Below, in pieces: positions 14,681-22,084 of a DNA stretch of 23,173 nt. The position numbers and the translations under genes were made by a program. This stretch comes from Ignavibacteriales bacterium (GTDB lineage: Bacteria > Bacteroidota > Ignavibacteria > Ignavibacteriales > Melioribacteraceae). Numbering within the stretch: the first letter of the stretch is position 1; each line of letters opens with the position of its first letter. The stretch is taken from contig JALWSN010000258.1 of NCBI GenBank assembly GCA_027080245.1, positions 1 to 23,173 of the forward strand, written 5' to 3'. The notes under the pieces are model-generated. The model was not told the DNA's origin. It worked only from the letters and a program-made list of their open reading frames with translations, and searched no databases.

Positions 14681-15796
14681 TTGCCGTTAAGCAGAACAGA
14701 AAAGTATGTCGTTATCCGTTCTCTCCTAGAAACGGAAGGAATTGGCGCAAGAAAACTTTTAGCGTTGCTTTCGTTTTTCGGTTCGCTTGAAAAAATTCTT
14801 TCATCGGATTCAAAAGATTTTTACCTTGTAAATGGAATAAATAAAGTAGCCGTTGGAAATTTAAAAAAATCAATCGGCTCGATAAATTTCGCTTCCGGCA
14901 AATTCGTTGAAGAACTTAAGCGACTAAATGAGTTAGGAGCTGATTTTATTGACTTTTGGGACAACGACTATCCCGAACCCCTTAAGAATATTTACTCTCC
15001 GCCTATTCTTCTTTACTACTTAGGAAAGTACCGCAAGGAAGATAAAAATTCAATAGCGGTAGTAGGAACAAGAACGCCCACCCACTACGGAAGAGCAATG
15101 GCAGAAAAATTAACTTTCGATTTGTGCGACAACAGACTTACAATAGTTAGCGGATTGGCAAGGGGTATCGATTCAATTGCGCATCAAACTGCGGTTAAAA
15201 AAGGCGGGAGAACAATTGCCGTAATAGGTTCCGGGCTTGACGTTGTTTATCCTCCCGAAAATAAAGGGCTCTTTGAGTCCGTTGTGCAACGGGGAGTCGT
15301 TTTTTCTGAATATCCTTTGGGAACGAAACCCGACGCTCAGAATTTTCCGCGAAGAAACAGGATTATTTCAGGTCTTTCCCTGGGAACGCTTTTAATTGAA
15401 ACGAGAATAAAAGGCGGAGCAATGCACACCGCCGCTTACGCACTTGATCAGAATAGGGAAGTTTTTGCCATACCGGGCAAAATTACTTCACCGCAAAGCG
15501 AAGGCTGTAATTTGCTTATTAAAAAAGGCGAGGCTAAACTTGTTCAAACGGCGGAGGATATTTTGGAAGAGTTTAGATTAAAATTAAATATTCCTTCCCA
15601 AAAGCAAAAGCCCAGAGTAGAATTAAACATTTTTGAAAATAAAATATTCGATTCTTTAAGCGCCGAACCAATGCACATCGACAAAATAGCTGAATCGGTT
15701 GGCTTGAGCACTTCCGAATGTTTGGTGAATTTGTTAAGCCTTGAATTCAAAGGACTAGTAAAACAATATCCCGGTAAATATTTTGTGAGGCTTTAA
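14681..15796 (+). CDS. dprA: DNA-processing protein DprA (Smf)
   Basis: 371 residues. DprA binds incoming single-stranded DNA during natural transformation and loads RecA. A helical N-terminal domain (about 1-70) is followed by the Rossmann core: VVGTRTPTHYGR, SGLARGIDSIAH, VIGSGLDVVYPPEN, SEYPLGTKPDAQNFPRRNR and the closing VFAIPGKITSPQSEG. The last 60 residues form the winged-helix domain common in longer DprAs (HIDKIAESVGLSTSE). The start is TTG at 14681; an ATG is not available before the conserved LLETEGIGARKLL, which matches family N-termini. It is the last gene of the short operon with the DUF3098-like and EutN-like genes, and ends 15 bases before convergent feoB. Confidence 0.96.
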   Translation: MPLSRTEKYVVIRSLLETEGIGARKLLALLSFFGSLEKILSSDSKDFYLVNGINKVAVGNLKKSIGSINFASGKFVEELKRLNELGADFIDFWDNDYPEPLKNIYSPPILLYYLGKYRKEDKNSIAVVGTRTPTHYGRAMAEKLTFDLCDNRLTIVSGLARGIDSIAHQTAVKKGGRTIAVIGSGLDVVYPPENKGLFESVVQRGVVFSEYPLGTKPDAQNFPRRNRIISGLSLGTLLIETRIKGGAMHTAAYALDQNREVFAIPGKITSPQSEGCNLLIKKGEAKLVQTAEDILEEFRLKLNIPSQKQKPRVELNIFENKIFDSLSAEPMHIDKIAESVGLSTSECLVNLLSLEFKGLVKQYPGKYFVRL

Positions 15797-15811
15797 TTGT
15801 TCGTAGTGCGA

Positions 15812-17836
15812 TTAGGGAATTCCAAATAATTGCAATCCGTGAATCGTTATAAACGCAAGCGCGTAAGCTAACGTGGAATAAATAAAAAGCTGCAATAGAG
15901 GAATGCGCCAGCCTCCTGTTTCTTGTTTGGAAACGGCTATTGTGGACATGCATTGAAGAGCGAAGATAAAGAAGACAATTAACCCCACGACTTTTGAAGC
16001 CGTAAACAAAGGCTCGTTTGAGCCGGCTATTTTAGCGTTTCGCATTGCTGAAATTAAGGAAACTTGAAGTTGATTGTCTTTGGCGGTAACCTTAAAAATT
16101 AGGGCTAACGAGCTTACGAAAACTTCGCGAGCGGCGAAAGTTGGAACAAGAGAAAGTCCGATTCGCCAGTCCATTCCCAGCGGTTTCATTACCGGCTCTA
16201 TTACTTTCCCAATCATTGCTGCAAAGGAGTTTTCTATTCTTTCCGAGTTAGCCAGCTGAAAATATTCTTCGCTTGCTTTGTTAATGTTCGGAATGTTGGG
16301 ATTGTAATCCGGGAAATAGGTTAAAAACCACAGGATTACGGAAATGCTTAATATTACTAAGCCAGCGCGTGATAGGTAAGCTTTTGCGCTTATCATTGCG
16401 TTGTGAAACACTATGCTTAATTTTGGAAATTTGTAGGTAGGCAATTCAAGAATAAAAGAAGAATCGTCCTTTGCTTTAATTATTTTGTTGTTGAATCTCT
16501 TAATTATTGCGGCGATTAGCAACGAACTTAAAATGCTTATTACGTAAATAGCGGCTAGCCCAAGTCCCGCAAGCCAATAATAATCAGGCGGCGTTAGGAA
16601 CGAAAGCAGTAAAACGTAAACTGGGAGCCTTGCCGAACAGCTCATAAGAGGGATGACGAAAATTGTCAATAGCCTTTCTCGTCTGTTTGGAATTGTGCGC
16701 GCGGCCAAAATAGCTGGTACTGCGCAGGCAAAACCGGAAAGCATCGGCACAAAAGAACGTCCGTTAAGCCCTATTTTACTTAATGGTTTGTCGATTAACA
16801 TTGCCCCACGCGCCAAATAGCCAGTGTCCTCTAGGAAGCCAAGTATTAAAAACAAAATAATAATTTGTGGCACAAAAATACTTACCGCTCCAACTCCGTC
16901 GATTACTCCAAAAGCAATAAAATCGCTAAACCATGTGTGCCCGAGCTCCCTAATAACGGCATGATTCAAAAACGCAAAAACGTAATCGACCAAATTCATC
17001 AAAGGAAGTGCCAACCAGAAAATCGAAGCGAACGTTAATGCCATTACAAAAAAGAATATTACCAACCCCCAAAACGGGTGGAGCAAAAAATTGTCTATTT
17101 TTAACGTCTTACTTTCCGGCAAAATTTTGTTCTCGTCTTCTTGAAGAATTAAAGAGCTTAGTTCTTTGTTAGCTTTTTCCAATTGCTCTTGGGAGGGATT
17201 CAGCGGCCGCAGGACTTTATTTTCAATCTCTTCGATTTCCGAAAAGGTTTTAATTAAATTTTCCGAATCGTTCCAGCGTTCGCAAACTTCTTTTTTAATT
17301 TCCTTCGCAGGTTCTTGCAAACTTGATTTTACAGCTTCAAGCAATTCGCTAATTCCTTCTCCCGTTTTGGCGTTTATTTTTACGGCTCGCACGGTTAGCA
17401 ACTTCCCAAGTGCTTCGGCGTCAATTGCAAGGGATTTGTCTTTTAAAATGTCGTTCATCGTAATTGCAACAACAACTTTGAATCCGCATTCAATCAACTG
17501 TTTAACTAAAAGAAGATGGCGGGAAAGCTGACTAGCGTCTGCGGTAGTTATTATTAAGTCCGGTTTCCCGAAACTAGGATGTTCAAACAAAGAATTAATG
17601 GTAACCTCCTCGTCCGGAGAATTTGGTATAACGCTAATGATGCCGGGCGAGTCCAATAAAATTGCATCGATGTTAAATTGAGATTGAAAACCGCTTGTGT
17701 GGTATTCTATTGTAGAGCCGGGGTAATTTACTGTTTTAAAATTTTTGCCGCTCAAATGATTGAACAGAGTGGTTTTGCCTGAATTTGGAGCGCCAATGAG
17801 AATAACTACGGGTTGGGAAGATTTCATTCGGCTCAT
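15812..17836 (-). CDS. feoB: Ferrous iron transport protein FeoB
   Basis: 674 residues, on the short side for FeoB. The N-terminal G domain has G1 GAPNSGKT (15-22), G3 DSPG (62-65) and at the G4 position TMND (126-129), where the usual guanine-reading NxxD asparagine is threonine. A helical insert (about 160-235) precedes the membrane part with the two gate repeats, recognisable by GFLEDTGYLARGAM, GFACAVPAILAARTI and the later PTFAAREVF. FeoB imports Fe2+ across the inner membrane, powered or gated by nucleotide hydrolysis. ATG 17836 overlaps the feoA stop (ATGA), so the genes are translationally coupled. A candidate metal-regulator site lies upstream of feoA. A second ATG three codons in is possible. 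Confidence 0.97.
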   Translation of the reverse strand: MSRMKSSQPVVILIGAPNSGKTTLFNHLSGKNFKTVNYPGSTIEYHTSGFQSQFNIDAILLDSPGIISVIPNSPDEEVTINSLFEHPSFGKPDLIITTADASQLSRHLLLVKQLIECGFKVVVAITMNDILKDKSLAIDAEALGKLLTVRAVKINAKTGEGISELLEAVKSSLQEPAKEIKKEVCERWNDSENLIKTFSEIEEIENKVLRPLNPSQEQLEKANKELSSLILQEDENKILPESKTLKIDNFLLHPFWGLVIFFFVMALTFASIFWLALPLMNLVDYVFAFLNHAVIRELGHTWFSDFIAFGVIDGVGAVSIFVPQIIILFLILGFLEDTGYLARGAMLIDKPLSKIGLNGRSFVPMLSGFACAVPAILAARTIPNRRERLLTIFVIPLMSCSARLPVYVLLLSFLTPPDYYWLAGLGLAAIYVISILSSLLIAAIIKRFNNKIIKAKDDSSFILELPTYKFPKLSIVFHNAMISAKAYLSRAGLVILSISVILWFLTYFPDYNPNIPNINKASEEYFQLANSERIENSFAAMIGKVIEPVMKPLGMDWRIGLSLVPTFAAREVFVSSLALIFKVTAKDNQLQVSLISAMRNAKIAGSNEPLFTASKVVGLIVFFIFALQCMSTIAVSKQETGGWRIPLLQLFIYSTLAYALAFITIHGLQLFGIP

Positions 17837-18054
17837 TCCACAATAATCGATTTAGCCTCGTCTTTTCGAATAGCGATGATTGTGCCCCTTACAGCAAACG
17901 CAAGCGGATCGTTAAAAAAAGATTTATTTAAAAGTTCTATTTCTTGCCCCGGAGTAAATCCAATTTCTAAAATCCGCCGTGCGGAAGGATGTCGTAAATC
18001 AACCGATGTTATTCTTGCCTTTTCGCCGTTGCTTAAGTTAGCCGCCGTTCTCAT
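17833..18054 (-). CDS. feoA: Ferrous iron transport protein FeoA
   Basis: 73 residues, the usual size of this SH3-like cytoplasmic partner of FeoB. Family landmarks are ARRILEIGFTPGQEIELLN, which is the 'RRLxxLGxxPGxxVxV' motif, and a following strand FAVRGTIIAIRKDEA matching 'VxxxGxxIAIRxxEA'. It is thought to interact with FeoB at the membrane and support iron uptake. ATG 18054 has GAGG about eight bases upstream. The stop overlaps the feoB start. The gene diverges from the Crp-family gene across 175 bases. Confidence 0.95.
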   Translation of the reverse strand: MRTAANLSNGEKARITSVDLRHPSARRILEIGFTPGQEIELLNKSFFNDPLAFAVRGTIIAIRKDEAKSIIVE

Positions 18055-18077
18055 CTCTTTTTACCTCGCTGCATATT

Positions 18078-18098
18078 ATTTAGATTAAGTCTACATAA
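18078..18098 (-). promoter_or_regulatory. Candidate metalloregulator (DtxR/IdeR-style) operator upstream of feoA
   Basis: ATTTAGA (18078-18084) and TCTACAT (18090-18096) are near-perfect mirror arms around a five-base centre (TTAAG), 19 bases with odd symmetry. Bases 18080-18098 agree with the classical DtxR box at 12 of 19 positions by my hand comparison. It sits 24 bases from the feoA start. The AT-rich background makes this tentative, but iron repression of feoAB would be expected. Confidence 0.38.
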
Positions 18099-18229
18099 AA
18101 ATAAATTAATCCGACAAACTTGTCAAGCAAAATTTTAATTTTTAAAGAATCTTCTCAAACTTTCTTTTTAAGTAAAAATGTATTAATCTTAAATTTAAAT
18201 ATTTTAAAATTAACAATTCGGAGGCGGGG

Positions 18230-18913
18230 ATGTCTTCATCGACGGACTTTTTAATGTATGTCCCAATCTTCTCAGAGCTGCCAATGGAAACAATTGAATC
18301 AATCGCAAAAGTTGGCACGCGCAGAACATACAAAAAGGACAATCTAATTTTAATGGAGGAAGACTCGGGGGGCGCCTTGTTTGTGATTGTTTACGGGAAG
18401 GTTAAAGTTAGTCGTTCCAGCGGCGACGGCAAAGAGGTAATACTTTCAATTTTAGGGGAATCGGATTTTTTTGGGGAGATGGCATTGTTAGACGGGCAAT
18501 CCCGTTCCGCCAATGTTGTCGCGCTCGAGGATTCGGAACTTTTCATTATTAGACGCGAGGATTTTCTCAATCTCTTAAAACAACATCCTGAAGTGGCTAT
18601 TTCGTTGTTGCAGGAATTAACTCAAAGATTAAGAACGGCGGATATGAAAATTAAATCCCTTACTTTGAAAGACGCCGAAGGTAAGGTAGCCACGGTAATT
18701 TTACAGATTGCCGACGATATTGGGAAAATTAAGCAGGGGGTTGTTGAAATTGAAAAACTTCCGTTGCAGCAAGATTTGGCAAGCATGGCGGGCACTTCGC
18801 GCGAAACTATTTCCCGTACGCTTCACTCTTTTGCAAAAAAGGGCTTGGTGGAAATCGAAGGCTCCAAACTCAGAATCTTGAATTATGAAAAGTTTAAAGA
18901 GCTTTACAGTTAA
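18230..18913 (+). CDS. Crp/Fnr-family transcriptional regulator (cysteine-free, Crp-like)
   Basis: 227 residues. The N-terminal cyclic-nucleotide-binding beta-barrel (about 8-125) includes FFGEMALLDGQSRSANVVAL, which keeps the glutamate and Arg-Ser pair that grip cyclic nucleotide phosphate in E. coli Crp. A long dimer helix follows. The C-terminal winged helix (about 155-225) has QDLASMAGTSRETISRTL as recognition element. There are no cysteines, which rules out an Fnr-type [4Fe-4S] sensor. The effector may be cAMP or another nucleotide. ATG 18230 has a strong GGAGG (18220-18224). It diverges from feoA and is followed by its own terminator, so it is probably monocistronic. Confidence 0.92.
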   Translation: MSSSTDFLMYVPIFSELPMETIESIAKVGTRRTYKKDNLILMEEDSGGALFVIVYGKVKVSRSSGDGKEVILSILGESDFFGEMALLDGQSRSANVVALEDSELFIIRREDFLNLLKQHPEVAISLLQELTQRLRTADMKIKSLTLKDAEGKVATVILQIADDIGKIKQGVVEIEKLPLQQDLASMAGTSRETISRTLHSFAKKGLVEIEGSKLRILNYEKFKELYS

Positions 18914-18934
18914 TATTTAAAAATTATTTCATAC

Positions 18935-18973
18935 GCCCCTTTGGCATTGACCTAAGGGGCTTATTTTATTTTG
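18935..18973 (+). terminator. Intrinsic terminator after the Crp-family gene
   Basis: GCCCCTT (18935-18941) pairs with AAGGGGC (18954-18960), with a possible inner GG/CC pairing, and is followed by the T-rich TTATTTTATTTT. It lies 22 bases after the stop codon and just before the next gene's ribosome site. Confidence 0.82.
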
Positions 18974-18985
18974 AAAGGTTATTGA

Positions 18986-19816
18986 ATGGAAATTAGAGCG
19001 GATTTGCATCTTCACACAAAATTTTCCGACGGGGCGCTTTCTCCTGAGGAATTGATTGGGTTGGTCCACAAAAAAAATATTTCAGTAATTAGCGTTGTCG
19101 ATCACGACTCGGTGGAAGCCATTCCAATAGTAAAAAAATTTGCCGATGGGTTTGGAATAGAAGTAATTCCGGGTGTTGAACTAAGCGCGGAATTGGACAA
19201 TAAGGAAATTCACTTCCTCGGCTACTTTGTAGATATTCAAAACGAAGAATTTAAAAGGTATTTAAATTTCTTTAAAGAGGAGCGAATGATACGTGCCGAG
19301 AAAATAGTTCAAAAATTGAACAATTTAGGAATTAAAATAAATTTAAAGGACGTTTTGCTGAACGAAGAAAACTCAAACATAGGAAGGCCTCATATTGCAA
19401 GGGCAATGGTTAGATTGAATTTGGTTTCGAACTTTTACGAGGCGTTTAACAAATACTTAAAGAACGACGGACCTGCTTACGAAAAAAAATTTTACCTCTC
19501 ACCCAAAAGCGCCATTAAAATAATTAACGACGCGGGCGGATTGGCTTTCCTTGCGCATCCTGGAAATCTGGACGAACAAACTTTGATTCGAATAATTGAT
19601 TGCGGCGTTGACGGCATTGAAGTTATTCATCCTTCTCACAATGGAGCACTAAAAAAATATTATTCGAAGATTACTAATCAATTTATGTTGTTAAAATCCG
19701 GGGGTTCGGATTTTCACGGAATAAATAAAGCAGACGAAAATAATTTGGGCAATTTTCTTGCTCCCATTTCTTTTGTAGAGGAGATGAAGAAACATTTGTT
19801 TAAATTTACAGCCTGA
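18986..19816 (+). CDS. PHP-domain phosphoesterase (YciV/RNase AM-like)
   Basis: 276 residues, matching the stand-alone PHP phosphoesterases that hydrolyse 3',5'-nucleoside bisphosphates or trim RNA 5' ends. The metal ligands are visible in order: DLHLHTKFSDG (H8, H10, D15), VVDHDS (D39, H40), PGVELSA (E65), H76 in EIHFLGYF, RPHIARAM, FLAHPGN, and the closing GGSDFHG. A helical insert near 100-180 is typical of this subgroup. The protein is cytoplasmic, with no signal. GAAAGG precedes the ATG. It is separated from the Crp gene by a terminator and followed 44 bases later by the PorZ-like gene. The exact substrate, nucleotide or RNA end, is inferred from family resemblance. Confidence 0.9.
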   Translation: MEIRADLHLHTKFSDGALSPEELIGLVHKKNISVISVVDHDSVEAIPIVKKFADGFGIEVIPGVELSAELDNKEIHFLGYFVDIQNEEFKRYLNFFKEERMIRAEKIVQKLNNLGIKINLKDVLLNEENSNIGRPHIARAMVRLNLVSNFYEAFNKYLKNDGPAYEKKFYLSPKSAIKIINDAGGLAFLAHPGNLDEQTLIRIIDCGVDGIEVIHPSHNGALKKYYSKITNQFMLLKSGGSDFHGINKADENNLGNFLAPISFVEEMKKHLFKFTA

Positions 19817-19860
19817 ATTTAATTTGTTTGGTTAACTTTAATTTAATTTGTGAATTAAGA

Positions 19861-22077
19861 ATGAACGATAAAATAATTTTTTTTGTTTTGTCGCTTGCCT
19901 TTTTTGTTCGGGCTCAAAATTTTAATACTTGGAAAAATTACACGGACGAAAGCAACGTAAACGCTTTTGCAATTGACGGCGGAGGGGTTTGGTGCGCTAC
20001 GTCCGGCGGTTCGTTTTACTTTGACGAACGGGACTCTTCCTTTGAGGTCTTTACAAAATCCGAAGGATTAAAAAGTCAGAAACTAACTTCGGTTGCAATC
20101 GATAACCAAGGGAAAGTATGGTTCGGTTCGGAAGAAGGCTACTTAAATATTTACAATCCCGCCGACGGTTCCATTAGAATAATCGGCGATATTTTTAACA
20201 GCGACAAAATAAGGAAAGGAATTAATTTTCTGAAAGTAAAAGGGGACACGGTTCTTGTTTGCACGGATTTTGGAATTTCAACCATTAATTCGAAAGATTA
20301 CAGCTTTATTGAAACCATTGTGAAGCTTGGGAATTTTAACGCTGACGTAAAAGCTACAAATTTGAATATCAGTCGAGGCAAATATTTGGCGGCAACTGAA
20401 GCTGGCGCGGCTATTGCAAATGTTTCTGTTAAGAACCTTTCCGCTCCTGAATCGTGGGACGTTTACAGCTTGAAATTATTTTACCCCGCATCTAAGGTAA
20501 ATAAATTAATTTATTTTAACAATGAACTGTTGGCTGCTACGAACAAAGGCGTTTTCAAATATGACAACGGCAAGTGGGCGCAATTTATTTTTGCGGGACA
20601 AAAAGTAAAAGATTTTTTTGTGAACGCCAGCGCCCTTTACTTGTTGGTAAATAATTCAATTTACAAATTTGAAAACGGTACCGAAACTTTAATTAAAACA
20701 TTTAAAAACACTACTCTTGTTTCGTTCAATAAAAATGGTAATAATATTTACATCGCATCGTCCGGAGGCTTGATTTTATTGGACGATTCGGCTAATTATT
20801 ATTTCCCTAATGGTCCCGTAGGAAATTCATTCAATAAATTGGCGGTCGATAAAAGTCAGCGGCTTTGGCTTGTAAGCGGAAATGATCCGACAGGTCCCGG
20901 AATAAATATGTTCGACGGTTCTACTTGGTTTAATTTCAATAGTACCAACACAAACGAAATTCACAACAACGCATTTTACAGCGTGTTTACTGCTGACAAT
21001 GGAAAGATTTATTTTGCCAATTGGGGTGATGGGGTCACGGTTTACGACAACGGAAAGTTCTTTACTTACAATGCGGACAATACAAGTCTTACAGGAATTG
21101 AAAAAAACCCGCGATTTATTCCAATTACCGACGTTGCTCTGGACGGTAACGGAAATATGTGGATTCTTAATTTGCAGAACGTCGATGGTAAATCCGTAAG
21201 CGTTTTAACCGCCGAGAATAAATGGTATCATTACAAGTTTGGCTACCCTTTAAGTCCCTCGCCGGCGGAGTTGTACAATCTGGTAATAGATCAATACGGA
21301 ACCAAATGGTTTTACGTTTCGGCGGAAGGCGAGCCAGGCCTTTATTATTTTAATGAAAACGGAACGTTCGACGATTTGAAAGACGATGTTTGGGGCATTC
21401 TTAATTCTCAGGATGGGTTAAACTCCGATAATATTAAGGCTATTGCGCTCGACAATCAAGGCGAGCTTTGGGTTGGAACAAGTTTGGGCGTTAACATTAT
21501 TCCAGACCCACGGAACCCGTCTTCAAATATCTCAAGCGTGTTTGCTTTAAGGCAGCAAAGCATTACCTGCATTGCGGTTGACCCATTAAATCAAAAATGG
21601 GTTGGAACGAACCAAGGAGTGTTTTTGATGTCGCCCGATGGTTCGGCCTTGTTAGCTCAATACAATAAAGACAACAGTCCGCTGGCGTCCAATAAAATCA
21701 ATAGCATTGTAATAGACCCGAAGTCCGGCATTGCTTTTATTGCTACGGATTTGGGACTTTCTTCGTTAACAACTTTTAGCGTTCAGCCGGAGAATTCTTT
21801 TTCGAATGTTTTTGTTTACCCCAATCCGTTTGTAATTAGAGAAGGGGCGGACAATAAAGTTTATTTCGACAAGTTAATTCGTAATTCGCGAATTACAATA
21901 CTTACGGTTAGCGGCGCTTTCGTTCGGGAAATTACAACTCCCGGCGGAAGAGTAGGATTCTGGGACGGACGCGATGTTCAAGGTAACCTGGTGCCTTCCG
22001 GAGTTTACATTGTTGTGGCTTACGACGAGGAGGCAAACAACGTGGCGGTTACAAAAGTGGCGGTAATAAGAAAGTAA
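19861..22077 (+). CDS. PorZ-like T9SS-associated beta-propeller protein
   Basis: 738 residues. A signal peptide (about 1-18, ending FFVRA) is followed by repeated propeller blades of the two-component-regulator type: GKVWFGSEEGYLNIY, ELWVGTSLGVNII and KWVGTNQGVFLM are representative. The N-terminal part (WKNYTDESNVNAFAIDGGGVW) resembles the PorZ N-terminal propeller. Residues from about 648 form a C-terminal beta-sandwich with VYPNPF (652-657), a FlgD/T9SS type-A-like segment (GFWDGRD, then VPSGVYIVVAYD). PorZ is a surface component of the T9SS attachment complex in Porphyromonas. Role here is by resemblance; a plain T9SS cargo is the alternative. ATG 19861 directly precedes the signal peptide, which decides against the upstream TTG at 19828. 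Confidence 0.8.
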   Translation: MNDKIIFFVLSLAFFVRAQNFNTWKNYTDESNVNAFAIDGGGVWCATSGGSFYFDERDSSFEVFTKSEGLKSQKLTSVAIDNQGKVWFGSEEGYLNIYNPADGSIRIIGDIFNSDKIRKGINFLKVKGDTVLVCTDFGISTINSKDYSFIETIVKLGNFNADVKATNLNISRGKYLAATEAGAAIANVSVKNLSAPESWDVYSLKLFYPASKVNKLIYFNNELLAATNKGVFKYDNGKWAQFIFAGQKVKDFFVNASALYLLVNNSIYKFENGTETLIKTFKNTTLVSFNKNGNNIYIASSGGLILLDDSANYYFPNGPVGNSFNKLAVDKSQRLWLVSGNDPTGPGINMFDGSTWFNFNSTNTNEIHNNAFYSVFTADNGKIYFANWGDGVTVYDNGKFFTYNADNTSLTGIEKNPRFIPITDVALDGNGNMWILNLQNVDGKSVSVLTAENKWYHYKFGYPLSPSPAELYNLVIDQYGTKWFYVSAEGEPGLYYFNENGTFDDLKDDVWGILNSQDGLNSDNIKAIALDNQGELWVGTSLGVNIIPDPRNPSSNISSVFALRQQSITCIAVDPLNQKWVGTNQGVFLMSPDGSALLAQYNKDNSPLASNKINSIVIDPKSGIAFIATDLGLSSLTTFSVQPENSFSNVFVYPNPFVIREGADNKVYFDKLIRNSRITILTVSGAFVREITTPGGRVGFWDGRDVQGNLVPSGVYIVVAYDEEANNVAVTKVAVIRK

Positions 22078-22084
22078 ACGGCTA

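Noticed and set aside
17166..17531. 121-codon plus-strand ORF inside feoB
   Set aside because: It is antisense to the FeoB G domain and helical insert, which are fully conserved; no ribosome site or family resemblance.
18230..18913. Fnr-type oxygen sensor
   Set aside because: The protein has no cysteine, so it cannot hold the Fnr [4Fe-4S] cluster.
19828..19860. Start of the PorZ-like gene at TTG 19828
   Set aside because: It would bury the obvious signal peptide that begins exactly at ATG 19861.
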